Positions 10,918 to 19,715 of a stretch of 64,000 nt of DNA are shown piece after piece. The stretch is from assembly GCF_009002475.1 (NCBI RefSeq), contig NZ_AP019860.1, forward strand, positions 7,268,501 to 7,332,500. Reading direction: 5' to 3'. This DNA is from Candidatus Uabimicrobium amorphum. GTDB taxonomy: Bacteria; Planctomycetota; Uabimicrobiia; Uabimicrobiales; Uabimicrobiaceae. The notes beneath the pieces were generated by a model that saw only the letters and a list, made by a program, of their open reading frames with translations, had not been told where the DNA came from and made no database searches. Every line of letters begins with the position of its first letter. Positions within the stretch are counted from its first letter, which is position 1. A program made the position numbers and the translations under genes.

Positions 10918-12750
10918 TTATATACGAGGTAATTTCCCTTTTAAATAATTCTCTTTGCAAACGCTGCGTTGTATTTTCCCACTGGAAGTTTTACTAATGG
11001 TTCGCGGAGGTAAAAGCACAATATCCTTCACCGCAAGTTGGTGATTTTCATTAATAGCACGCCGTATTTTCTTGCTCACGTCATCCACAGGATACTTGTC
11101 TTTATCTTTGGATAAGATACTCTTCAAGCGACCAGTATCTGCAAGTACATCCTTAACTTCTAACACCACAATGAGTTTTTCTTCGACATCCACCATACAT
11201 GAAAAAGCGGCCACGCATCCTTTGCGTACCGCGGGATGACACAACTCTATTGTCTTTTCAATATCTTGAGGGTAATAGTTGCATCCGCCTATAATGATAA
11301 GGTCTTTGCGACGTCCAGTGACATATAGATGCCCTTCGTGTAAAAACCCTAGGTCTCCCGTGCGCAAAAACTGTTCATCCCCTTGCCAGTTGAGTGGTTG
11401 TACTTGACAAACCTCTTCATTGACTTGTGGTTTGTTCCAATACCCCCTTGATATACTTGGACCAGACAACCACACTTCACCAATCACTCTCTCTTCACAA
11501 AGTTCTTTTGTGTCGGGATTCACGATGATCATTTTTTGTTCTCTTTGTGTTACTCCACAACTCACCAAAGGAGTACTATTTTTATCTTCGGAATTGCATG
11601 GTGTAACTCCGTTAGAAAGTAAATCCTCTTTGTTAAAGTAGGATATTTTAGGTTCTTCATTGTGCTTAATACCACTGGCAATCAAACTTGCCTCCGCGAG
11701 ACCATAACAGGGGAGAAATGATGTTTTGCGAAAACCACATTCCTTAAAAGCCTCGTAGAACTGATCGAGAGTACTCTTTTGAATAACTTCTGCGCCATTC
11801 GCGGCCACATACCATGAACTTAAGTCTAATTCCTTTTTTTGTTCTGGCTTTACTTTGCGCACACACAAATCGTAAGCAAAATTCGGTGCGCAACTCGTCG
11901 TCCCTTTGTGCTTCGATATTGCTTGCAGCCAACGCAAGGGCTTTTGCAGAAAATGCAGTGGCGACATGAAGACACAGTGGTTACCTTGGTATATTGGCTG
12001 AAGTATTTTGCCAATAAGTCCCATGTCGTGATATAGAGGTAGCCAACTCACCACCACCGAACATGGTCCAAAATATTCGGCAATGAATTTCTCATTGTGC
12101 ATTAAGTTACCATGTGTAAGAGTTACTCCTTTGGGATCTCCCGTGGAGCCGGACGTATACTGCAAAAAAGCGATATTTTCTTCGGAGATGTTTGGATTTT
12201 GCCATTCTTGGTGCAGAGTTTGGTCCATACTGTCCGTCGGAACCCATTCGATATTTTTCATATCGACATTTGGAAAATCAAAGCGCGAAGAAATTTTCTT
12301 CCCTAATTTTCCTAAAATAGGTATGTTACCTATAGATTGAGCAAGAGCTATTTTTTTAAAAAAGGATAACACCTGAGACGACGTCAAAATCATAGAACAT
12401 TGCGCATCGTCTAGTATTGTTTGTAGTCGCGGTAGTGTTTTACGCAGTCGCATGGGATCAGGAGGATACGCAGGAATGGCCACAGTGCCGGCATAAAGAC
12501 AGCCGAAAAAAGCCACAATATATTCAATACAAGACGGATACAAGAGAAGAACGTGCTTACCCGTCATTTGTGATTTTTGCAAAAAAGCGGCTACCGCTCT
12601 CGCTTGCCTGTCTAATTCTCCATAGGTGATGTCAACCACATCATCTTCACCATCACGTAAAAACTTAAACACTAATTTTTCAGGGTGTAGTGAACCTCTC
12701 TTGCAAAGTAAATCTACTAAATTTGTTACTTGCAATACACTATTTTCCAT
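10918..12750 (-). CDS. Fatty acyl-AMP ligase (FAAL-type adenylation enzyme)
   Basis: This 610-residue protein belongs to the acyl-adenylate-forming superfamily. It should turn a fatty acid and ATP into acyl-AMP and pass it to the ACP encoded 43 bp downstream. Visible motifs are the P-loop YTSGSTGDPKG (residues 198-208), the YGLAEAS motif, RTGDLG, and the C-terminal GRRKDLIIIGG...YPQDIE stretch, with a KTSSGKIQR lysine motif near the end. The YPQDIE form, the VSCG segment and the extra loop between AEAS and RTGDLG are features of fatty acyl-AMP ligases rather than acyl-CoA synthetases; that distinction is from family knowledge. Length fits the family. The start has a GAGGAG ribosome site. It heads a ligase-ACP-PKS operon on the minus strand. 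Confidence 0.93.
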   Translation of the reverse strand: MENSVLQVTNLVDLLCKRGSLHPEKLVFKFLRDGEDDVVDITYGELDRQARAVAAFLQKSQMTGKHVLLLYPSCIEYIVAFFGCLYAGTVAIPAYPPDPMRLRKTLPRLQTILDDAQCSMILTSSQVLSFFKKIALAQSIGNIPILGKLGKKISSRFDFPNVDMKNIEWVPTDSMDQTLHQEWQNPNISEENIAFLQYTSGSTGDPKGVTLTHGNLMHNEKFIAEYFGPCSVVVSWLPLYHDMGLIGKILQPIYQGNHCVFMSPLHFLQKPLRWLQAISKHKGTTSCAPNFAYDLCVRKVKPEQKKELDLSSWYVAANGAEVIQKSTLDQFYEAFKECGFRKTSFLPCYGLAEASLIASGIKHNEEPKISYFNKEDLLSNGVTPCNSEDKNSTPLVSCGVTQREQKMIIVNPDTKELCEERVIGEVWLSGPSISRGYWNKPQVNEEVCQVQPLNWQGDEQFLRTGDLGFLHEGHLYVTGRRKDLIIIGGCNYYPQDIEKTIELCHPAVRKGCVAAFSCMVDVEEKLIVVLEVKDVLADTGRLKSILSKDKDKYPVDDVSKKIRRAINENHQLAVKDIVLLPPRTISKTSSGKIQRSVCKENYLKGKLPRI

Positions 12751-12770
12751 TGAGTTATGAGCTCCTCAAA

Positions 12771-12782
12771 AATGCTCTTATT
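12771..12782 (-). repeat. Inverted 12-bp repeat, PKS-side copy
   Basis: AATAAGAGCATT read on the minus strand, 21 bp upstream of the ligase start codon. An identical copy on the plus strand lies at 12996-13007, upstream of the divergent M48 gene. It could be a shared operator half or a promoter part; its function is unknown. Confidence 0.4.
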
Positions 12783-12995
12783 GTTGTTTTTTCTAGTTTG
12801 TAGGATAATTGTACAGTAATTCACAAACACCTTCAATAAAATTTTCATGAAAGAAACAAATACAAATTTTTTCTCTTAACCAGAAAACATTTATAAATTT
12901 GCAAATTTATTGTTAAAATATTTCCTGTTCAGTGCAATTCTAATCATAATTTTTTATGTAGTCTTTACATAAACTTAGTAATAAATTACTCTGCG

Positions 12996-13007
12996 AATAA
13001 GAGCATT
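12996..13007 (+). repeat. Inverted 12-bp repeat, M48-side copy
   Basis: AATAAGAGCATT on the plus strand, 77 bp upstream of the M48 gene start; exact inverted match to 12771-12782. Its position upstream of the other divergent gene is the only hint of a regulatory role. Confidence 0.4.
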
Positions 13008-13084
13008 CCTTTATTCACGCAAAACCCGATTATTCACTAAAATCCAGTTATAGTTTTATTTTACATTTTAAAGAGGGAAGTATT

Positions 13085-13906
13085 ATGAAGAAAATAGTTG
13101 TTTTATGCATGGCAGTTTCGCTGTCTTTATTGGCTTGTTCCACAAATGTCATGGGACGTTCGAGCTTTACACTTATGCCTGACAGCACGTTGAATCAAAT
13201 GGGAGCAGAGAGCTATGCTGACCAAAAGAAACAACTTCCGGTCAGTAAAGACCAACGTTCCTCTGAAATTGTTCATCGTGTAGCACAACGACTGATTGAA
13301 AAATGCAAAGAAATGTATCCTGATGAAGTTGCAGGCTTCGAGTGGGAAGTGAATTTATTCGACGATCCCAAAACACCTAACGCCTATGCAATGCCTGGTG
13401 GTAAAATCGGAATCTACACTGGTATTTTGCCCATTTGTGAAACAGAAGCAGGCTTAGCGGCGGTTATGGGACACGAGATTGGCCATGCGCTTCTTAGACA
13501 TGGAAACGAACGCGTTACAACACAGTTAGTAACCACAGGAGCTGTCACCTTAGTCGGTGCTGCGGTGAGTGTGTCGGATGTATTTGGTGATGAAACTTCC
13601 AAAGCAGCTGTCATGGGAGCTTTGGGTGCCGGCGCCCAATATGGAGTTATTCTTCCCTTTTCGCGAGGAAATGAGAGCGAAGCCGACGAATTTGGTATTG
13701 TACTTATGGCGGCAGCAGGTTATGACCCCAGTGCTGCTCCACAAATATGGCAAAATATGAAAAAGTTGGGAGAAGGTGGTCCAGAGTATATGTCGACCCA
13801 CCCATCGCATGATCGTCGTATACAGGATCTCGAATCGCAATTGCCAGAAGCCATGAAGTATTATGATAGAGCACCACAAAAGTATGGAATGGGTGATCGT
13901 TTTTAA
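13085..13906 (+). CDS. M48 family metalloprotease, lipoprotein
   Basis: This 273-residue protein is a zinc endopeptidase of the Oma1/LoiP-like M48 type, probably anchored to a membrane by a lipid and acting in envelope protein quality control. Residues 1-17 form a lipoprotein signal peptide ending in a lipobox, with Cys18 (LLAC) as the lipidation site. The zinc motif HEIGH is at residues 130-134, and the third-ligand glutamate lies in the NESEADEFG motif. The AMPGGKIGIYTGIL segment before HEIGH and the THPSHDRRI segment near the end are also family-typical. An AGAGGGAAG ribosome site precedes the ATG. The gene is monocistronic in appearance, with about 240 bp of AT-rich sequence after it. Confidence 0.93.
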   Translation: MKKIVVLCMAVSLSLLACSTNVMGRSSFTLMPDSTLNQMGAESYADQKKQLPVSKDQRSSEIVHRVAQRLIEKCKEMYPDEVAGFEWEVNLFDDPKTPNAYAMPGGKIGIYTGILPICETEAGLAAVMGHEIGHALLRHGNERVTTQLVTTGAVTLVGAAVSVSDVFGDETSKAAVMGALGAGAQYGVILPFSRGNESEADEFGIVLMAAAGYDPSAAPQIWQNMKKLGEGGPEYMSTHPSHDRRIQDLESQLPEAMKYYDRAPQKYGMGDRF

Positions 13907-14160
13907 AAAACATTTCTTTACGAAATTCTATGAATAATCTAAAAAACTTTAAATGCACTTGATATGAACTGTGTTTTTCAGTAAATTTTACCCAAATTAA
14001 CGAACATCATCGTTTTAGCTGTTATCAAAATCGGGTTCTAAAAAAGTTATCACGAGAAAACGAGTTTTTTGAATGTTTATGTGTTTTTTATGTCATATAT
14101 TATATAGAGCCCAAAAAGTCATGTTTATGTTTTGTATTATTTTATAAAGTGATTTTGCTT

Positions 14161-14724
14161 ATGGAAAAGATTGATAGCTTAGAACAATTAATAGAGACTT
14201 TAAACCCCAACTTTAAAGATTTCGAAGTATACACTCAGGCAATGAATTCTTTGGCAATAGATCCAAAAAGTATCGAAAAATATTGCCATTGGAAGCCAGA
14301 TTTTTACACCCGCAACTTGGTGAAAAGAACCAAAGCATACGAACTGATGGTGTTGTGTTGGCCGCCTCACCAAACAAGTCCCATTCACAATCACCAAGGT
14401 CAAGATTGTTGGATGCACGTTATCTCCGGTGACATCATGGAAATTCAATACCACTGTATAAAAGACAATGAGTCTGGTGATTGGCAAATAAAAGAAGGCG
14501 AAAGAGTGGGTTGTGCCCCTACGAAAACAGCTTACATCAACGACGAAATCTGTCTGCATCAAATTTGCAATCACAGTGATAAGCCAGCGATAACACTGCA
14601 TTTGTACGCATATCCAATAGAGACATGTAACATTTACTGTCGTGAAACAGCAACAGTGACTTCACGTAAACTGAGTTACAGCTCTATCAATGGAGAAAGA
14701 GTTGACGGAGAAAAAGTTTCTTAG
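14161..14724 (+). CDS. Cysteine dioxygenase (type I)
   Basis: The enzyme oxidises L-cysteine to cysteine sulfinate with a mononuclear iron in a cupin fold. Numbered from the ATG at 14161 (187 residues), the iron ligands are His76 and His78 (SPIHNHQGQDC) and His133 (LHQICNH). Cys83 and Tyr149 have the spacing of the Cys-Tyr crosslink pair known in mammalian enzymes. The LHLYAYPIETC stretch matches the family's C-terminal motif, with Thr where the animal enzyme has Ser. An in-frame GTG at 14149 could add four residues; neither start has a strong ribosome site, so the choice is uncertain. It stands alone between the M48 gene and the ABC operon. Confidence 0.9.
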   Translation: MEKIDSLEQLIETLNPNFKDFEVYTQAMNSLAIDPKSIEKYCHWKPDFYTRNLVKRTKAYELMVLCWPPHQTSPIHNHQGQDCWMHVISGDIMEIQYHCIKDNESGDWQIKEGERVGCAPTKTAYINDEICLHQICNHSDKPAITLHLYAYPIETCNIYCRETATVTSRKLSYSSINGERVDGEKVS

Positions 14725-14839
14725 GGTAGTATACTCTGGGATGTGATTTGTAGAAGTACATTTTTCGCACCACAAATAAAATTATTGCCCTTGCATGTAA
14801 CCGTTACGTCATGCACAATAACCAATAGGACATTTATTC

Positions 14840-15868
14840 ATGAAAAATAGCCTGTTTGAAATTCGACAAGTCATAATGAAGGCCCGTAAACAAGGATGGA
14901 TTCCTGAAGAATCTATCGGCAAAATAAACCGGATGCTACGTACAATGGAAAATGCTGGCGTTCCAGAGGTTCTTACGCGGTTTCAAGAAGAGAAAATTTT
15001 GAGTGAAGGGGAAATTCAACTCTTAGAAGCACAGTTACGTCAGTATAGAGATAGTGCCCAGAAAAAAGGAGTTATCAAAAAAAAGCTATTCTCTCTTCGC
15101 GATGTTTACAAACACTACAAAACACCAGAGGGAACCTTTTATGCTCTTAAAGGAATTTCTCTCAATATCTACTACGGGGAAATACTTGCTGTTTTAGGAT
15201 TTTCAGGGTCTGGAAAATCGACGTTTTTAAATATTTTAGGATTGTTAGTCACGGCAGATCAAGGCAGCTATATAGATTACAAAGGCACGCGTTACCAAGA
15301 TCTGAGTAGTAAAGAACGCGACGAAATGCGCAAAAAAGAATTTGGCTTTATTTTTCAAGAGTCGCATCTATTCAGTCATCTAAGCGCTTTGGAAAATGTC
15401 GCTTTGCCTCTGCGCTTGCAAAAGAAACCAAATAAAGAGTGTACAGAAAAAGCCGCTTCTATCCTTTCGCGTTTTATGACAAAAGATGAATTAAAAAGCA
15501 AAAAAGTTTTCTTTAATAAAAAACCCAATCAATTTTCCGGTGGTCAAAAACAACGTATTGCCGCAGCGCGCGCGATGGTTCATTCGCCAAAAGTCATTTT
15601 TGCAGATGAACCCACGGGAAGTCTCGATTACGACACGGGGCAAATGGTAATGGATGCTTTATTTGAAGCTGCCGCGGAAGAAAAAGTTACCGTTATTTTT
15701 GTAACGCACAACCACAGTCAAGCCAGACAATACTGTGAACGCTTTGTATGGATGGAAGGGGGAGAATTCAAAAACCAAGTTGTTCATTCTCCAGAAAATA
15801 CCATGGTCTTAGTTAAACAGTTAACAGGTAAAGAGCTCAGTAAAAAGAAAAGATCCCGTCCTAGCTAA
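14840..15868 (+). CDS. ABC transporter ATPase (LolD/MacB type) with N-terminal helical extension
   Basis: This 342-residue ATPase should power the two permeases encoded downstream. From about residue 83 it is a standard nucleotide-binding domain with Walker A GFSGSGKST (120-128), a signature loop FSGGQKQRI, Walker B VIFADEP and an H-loop VTHNH, closest by eye to the LolD/MacB/FtsE group. The first 82 residues are an added charged helical domain (RMLRTMENAGVPEVL, FQEEKILSEGEIQLLEAQL) that the family does not normally have; its role is unknown. An AGGA site precedes the ATG. The next gene starts 11 bp after the stop, so they are co-transcribed. Confidence 0.92.
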   Translation: MKNSLFEIRQVIMKARKQGWIPEESIGKINRMLRTMENAGVPEVLTRFQEEKILSEGEIQLLEAQLRQYRDSAQKKGVIKKKLFSLRDVYKHYKTPEGTFYALKGISLNIYYGEILAVLGFSGSGKSTFLNILGLLVTADQGSYIDYKGTRYQDLSSKERDEMRKKEFGFIFQESHLFSHLSALENVALPLRLQKKPNKECTEKAASILSRFMTKDELKSKKVFFNKKPNQFSGGQKQRIAAARAMVHSPKVIFADEPTGSLDYDTGQMVMDALFEAAAEEKVTVIFVTHNHSQARQYCERFVWMEGGEFKNQVVHSPENTMVLVKQLTGKELSKKKRSRPS

Positions 15869-15879
15869 GGAGTTATAAA

Positions 15880-18222
15880 ATGTCTTTCGTACATAAGTTG
15901 TCATTTTTATTGATTTTGATATACATAAGCACATCTCTTATCGCAGACAATGGCATAAAGAGAAAACGTGCCCCACGTTGGGGAAGCGAACCAATTATTA
16001 ATGAATACGGAGACCCAATGGTTGCCGCTGTTATCCAAGGTAATGTAAAAGCGGGTCGCGAACGTCTTTATATGTTTTCCGCATACTATGTTTACGAAGA
16101 AACACCGACAGAATGTTATCTGGGAATTCCCGAAGCAGGAGATCTACCTCTTGCCAAGCGTATTGGTTGGGTAAAAAAAGAGTATCTACTACTCAACCCA
16201 GAAGCTCTGAGAACAAGGTTTAAAATATTTCGTAAAGCCATTGTATTTGACAACAAGCACGAAAATCGTATACCTGTTTTTAATGCCCCAGATAATGATG
16301 CAGAAGAAATGGGTAAAACTCCCATGTTTACTTTTTTCTATATCTATAAAGTCGTCGGCGACTACTACTTAATTGGTCTCTCTCCAAATGTTGACCTGGA
16401 GTATTGTAACGACGAAATTCTAGGGTGGATTCACAAAAAAACATGTCGCGAGTGGAACACACGCCAAGCGGTAGGACATGAAAGAACAAGTCGTTGGCAA
16501 CGTATACAGCAAGAAAAAGTAGACAAAAACGGTCTCGTCAAAATTTTTGTCAACGAAGATGCCGCAAAAAACTACGAACTAGACGGGGTCGTAAACGAAG
16601 AGTTGGAAAGCACTGTATGGCGCTATAACATGCCGCGTTATCCGCTACTACAGAGTAAGAGTCAAGAAAATAAACGTCTGTTTCAAGTGGCGTTTTTGGG
16701 CGGGGATAAGGGCTCAGAACTACAAGAAGTCATTTCGCGTATAAAAGAAAAGAGAGAAATGCTATCTAAGGTAGATATCATGTTTCTTGTCGATGCCAGC
16801 AGTCGTCAAAACAGTCGTCGTCAAATCCAACGCGCGATCAGCAAATCCATTGCGAAAATAAAAAAGCAAGACGGACCACGGGACAAAGCCGTAGATTTGA
16901 AAGTGGGCTTGATTTATTTCAGTGACTTTAGTGAACTGCAAACATACCGTTATCAACGCGGAAAAATATTTCAACCACAAGTCGTAAGACTTCATTCGAT
17001 GACAGACAACATCAAGCGTTTTGAAAGACGCTTTAAAACACCGCATTTCTACGGACAAAAAGAAGAACGCAAGTCGTTATTTTATGCGATCGACGTGGCG
17101 ATGAACAAACGTGCACGCTGGCGCGAAGGCAGTAGCCGTCATATTATTGTTCTCGGATACTCGGGAAATCATGCGGCCGACTCCACATCGAAGAAAAATG
17201 TTTCCAAACTAGAAGAAAAAGACATTGTCGAAGCTCTGAAACTCCACGACGCAGAATTACACGGTATTCAACTGCCGCATAACATTGAAGCAAACCCAAA
17301 CCACAACTCGTTTGTCGAGCAAATAGCTGCGATAAATGGGCAAGTAGGTCGTGGTGGTATTTTTCCTGCATGGAACTATTCGGAAGGTGATATTCAAAAT
17401 AACCTCGAAGAACTCCTTGGCGTTGTTTTCAACGGTATCAAAGAACAGATTCGCGTACGCCAGCAAATTATTGGTGACTTGGAACACGGTTTAGATGTCG
17501 AACAAATCAGTAGACGTTACAAAGACAAGTGGGAAAAATTCAACGAACGCAAACAAAAAGATTTATTTCGTTTGTATATCAAAGCCAAAGCTCCGGGAAC
17601 ATTGTTAAAGGTATCCCCTACGGTGCATTATCATAGTGTTCCGACGATGAATAAAATGTTCATTGAAAAAGAAGACATTTCACTCGAAGATTTCAAAAAA
17701 GGTGGTGTCTACTACGACAAGGGTTGGACGTGGGAATACAACCCGCAAACAAATATTCGCCAAATGCAAGTGTATCTTCTAATGAACAAAATGGAGCTAA
17801 GTCGCTTATTGGGATTTTTATCTGCCCTACTACAAGAGTTAGAGCAAGCGTCAAGACCCGAGCAGTATTTGGAAATATGGAAAACGTTGTTGAAAACAAC
17901 CCTGGGTATTGATTCTGTTCCCGCGTCAGAACCTCTTGACAGTTTGATGAAACAACACACTGGTCTACCGTTTATGAACGGTCTACTCAGTTACACCCTA
18001 GACGACTTTGTCGAGAAGGCACGTGATCCAGGTTTTCGTAAAGACTTACTGCGCAATCTCAGCGCCAACACCAACTATCTATACGATGTTTTATCAGCCA
18101 AGGAAAAAGAACGTATCAAAGATGGAAATGGTAATCTCAAGACGCAAGGACGCAAAAGATGGTGGAAAGAACGCGAGAACGAATTGGAATACGCGTGGAT
18201 TGAAATTGAACTTTTTCCATAA
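15880..18222 (+). CDS. Secreted SH3-like / von Willebrand factor A domain protein
   Basis: This 780-residue protein has a signal peptide (residues 1-22). Two SH3-like segments appear around residues 45-105 and 120-190, each ending with a GW(V/I) turn (GWVKKEYLL; GWIHKKTCREWNTRQAV). A vWA domain spans about 298-500, starting at KVDIMFLVDASS; the MIDAS motif is degenerate (DASSRQ rather than DxSxS). The last 280 residues are helical and match nothing I recognise. The start has a textbook AAGGAG site 11 bp after the ATPase gene. Its position between the ATPase and the two permeases suggests an extracytoplasmic partner of this ABC system; that role is inferred from context only. Confidence 0.88.
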   Translation: MSFVHKLSFLLILIYISTSLIADNGIKRKRAPRWGSEPIINEYGDPMVAAVIQGNVKAGRERLYMFSAYYVYEETPTECYLGIPEAGDLPLAKRIGWVKKEYLLLNPEALRTRFKIFRKAIVFDNKHENRIPVFNAPDNDAEEMGKTPMFTFFYIYKVVGDYYLIGLSPNVDLEYCNDEILGWIHKKTCREWNTRQAVGHERTSRWQRIQQEKVDKNGLVKIFVNEDAAKNYELDGVVNEELESTVWRYNMPRYPLLQSKSQENKRLFQVAFLGGDKGSELQEVISRIKEKREMLSKVDIMFLVDASSRQNSRRQIQRAISKSIAKIKKQDGPRDKAVDLKVGLIYFSDFSELQTYRYQRGKIFQPQVVRLHSMTDNIKRFERRFKTPHFYGQKEERKSLFYAIDVAMNKRARWREGSSRHIIVLGYSGNHAADSTSKKNVSKLEEKDIVEALKLHDAELHGIQLPHNIEANPNHNSFVEQIAAINGQVGRGGIFPAWNYSEGDIQNNLEELLGVVFNGIKEQIRVRQQIIGDLEHGLDVEQISRRYKDKWEKFNERKQKDLFRLYIKAKAPGTLLKVSPTVHYHSVPTMNKMFIEKEDISLEDFKKGGVYYDKGWTWEYNPQTNIRQMQVYLLMNKMELSRLLGFLSALLQELEQASRPEQYLEIWKTLLKTTLGIDSVPASEPLDSLMKQHTGLPFMNGLLSYTLDDFVEKARDPGFRKDLLRNLSANTNYLYDVLSAKEKERIKDGNGNLKTQGRKRWWKERENELEYAWIEIELFP

Positions 18223-18267
18223 GGTTTAACGAAATCGTTCATTCGTAGCCGTAACTATTGTTATCAT

Positions 18268-18307
18268 CGTGACCGTGACCAATGTAAACGCAATGATCAC
18301 GGTCACG
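18268..18307. repeat. REP-like hairpin
   Basis: An 11-bp perfect stem, CGTGACCGTGA (18268-18278) with TCACGGTCACG (18297-18307), and an 18-nt loop, in the gap between the vWA and permease genes. A similar degenerate sequence (GTAGCCGT, GACCGTGACC) occurs at about 46355-46400, so it may belong to a dispersed repeat family. It lacks a T-run, so it is a poor intrinsic terminator. Confidence 0.55.
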
Positions 18308-18371
18308 GCTACTTTAAAACCAACATTGTCATTCATGAACTTTTAGTTAACTTTGTAAAGTATAAAAACAC

Positions 18372-19703
18372 ATGAAAAACACCTATATTTTGAGATATTC
18401 CTGGAAAGATATCTGGCACACAACGAACCGTCCCTTTACTTTAATCAACATCATTGCAATTGTTGTTTCCGTAACCACTCTTGTTCTTTTGTTAGGTGGA
18501 CTTCAGTCGTTTGAAGATAATAGAGAAAATAAAATAGATGCCGCAGGACTAGCGATCGAAGCAACCTCTTATGAAGAAAGTAAGATTAGTCAAGAACAAA
18601 GAGAGTCTCTGGCAAAACTAGCCAATGTCAAGTCTAGTCATTGGTGGAAGCCCACTTTATTTGTGTTTTACAAAAAAAAAGGAGGGCTGTTTGAGAAAGC
18701 TAGTGGACAAACAATAGATTTACAAGATCCCATACTCGAAAACCTCAAAGATGTACGCAACAACGCCCGCGTTACTTTCCTAGACAAATCGAAAATAAAA
18801 GACAGCGCATATGATGAAATAGGCATTATCATTCCCTTCGGCATGTTAAAACAGCTGAAATATTTGCCAGAGGCCGTAAATGTGGAACAAGAAAAAACCT
18901 GGAAACACATTCCACTACCGAAGACCATTCGCGTGCGTATTAAAGAAAAAGGGCTAGGAGGAATGCCCATGATATTTGATCTACCAATAATCGGTATCGT
19001 TGATGATAAAACTTTGGGGCGTTATTTGGTGACAAAAGAGTGTTACGAAATGTTGGGATTACAATGGAATACAAACTTTATGCCACACCTCAAAAAGCGC
19101 GATGGCTCGCCATTATTCCCCGATCAAAAACCCACAAATACTCCGCCACCTTCTATTCAGCGAAGCGCCGACACCCATGTTTCTGTTTACGTCGACGACC
19201 GCCAACAACTACTGCCCGTTTTACGAAAAATTCGCGTTTTAGGACTTCGTGCCTCCTCCGCTTTAGAGTTTTTCTTGCAAGATTACCAACAGCAAGAAAC
19301 TTTTTTTATTGCCGCGGCCAGTGGTATTTGTTTTGCGCTTTTCCTATTTACCGGAGTTATTTTGTTTGCCACATTTTATGCTCTGACATTACGCAAACGC
19401 AAAGAAATCGGCATTCTCAAGTCTTGTGGAGCATCTTCATGGTTGGTCACCAAAATTTTCGTTTTACAAGCACTCAACATTGGCTTTCTAGCGATTAGCG
19501 TTGGAATCGCAAGTGGTGTCTTACTTGGCTCACAGCTTTCGCAATACGCAAAAGAGAAACTCGACACCAACGTGTTCTCGATGCCGGAACAATATCTGGT
19601 ATTTATATTTGGTTATGGCTTATTGTTTTGTCTACTGGTGACATTTATACCTGTTCGCATGGCAGTTAAAGTCGATGCCGATACGGTCATTAGAGCAAAT
19701 TAA
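18372..19703 (+). CDS. ABC transporter permease, FtsX/MacB/LolC-like (first)
   Basis: This 443-residue protein has the four-helix layout of type VII ABC permeases: one transmembrane segment near residues 22-44, a large extracytoplasmic domain to about 305, and three segments in the last 130 residues. The FtsX-type segment contains the cytoplasmic coupling motif RKRKEIGILKSCGAS between the second and third helices. It pairs with the next gene 12 bp downstream as a likely heterodimer driven by the ATPase at 14840. Such systems extract lipoproteins or transmit mechanical force; the substrate here is unknown. The ribosome site is weak. Confidence 0.9.
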   Translation: MKNTYILRYSWKDIWHTTNRPFTLINIIAIVVSVTTLVLLLGGLQSFEDNRENKIDAAGLAIEATSYEESKISQEQRESLAKLANVKSSHWWKPTLFVFYKKKGGLFEKASGQTIDLQDPILENLKDVRNNARVTFLDKSKIKDSAYDEIGIIIPFGMLKQLKYLPEAVNVEQEKTWKHIPLPKTIRVRIKEKGLGGMPMIFDLPIIGIVDDKTLGRYLVTKECYEMLGLQWNTNFMPHLKKRDGSPLFPDQKPTNTPPPSIQRSADTHVSVYVDDRQQLLPVLRKIRVLGLRASSALEFFLQDYQQQETFFIAAASGICFALFLFTGVILFATFYALTLRKRKEIGILKSCGASSWLVTKIFVLQALNIGFLAISVGIASGVLLGSQLSQYAKEKLDTNVFSMPEQYLVFIFGYGLLFCLLVTFIPVRMAVKVDADTVIRAN

Positions 19704-19715
19704 AGGATATTAAAT

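Larger units (their letters stand above)
12751..13084. promoter_or_regulatory. Divergent intergenic region, AT-rich
   Basis: This 334-bp gap separates the divergent ligase/PKS operon and the M48 lipoprotein gene, so it must hold promoters for both. It is strongly AT-rich with no credible ORF. The only clear structure is a 12-bp inverted pair, AATAAGAGCATT, at 12771-12782 (minus) and 12996-13007 (plus). No unambiguous -35/-10 pair could be fixed. Confidence 0.5.

Noticed and set aside
14200..14601. 133-residue minus-strand frame over the cysteine dioxygenase gene
   Set aside because: The plus-strand frame carries all the iron ligands; the antisense frame has no motif.
19040..19498. 152-residue plus-strand frame within the first permease gene
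   Set aside because: It overlaps the permease in another frame and has a basic, low-quality composition and no start signal.
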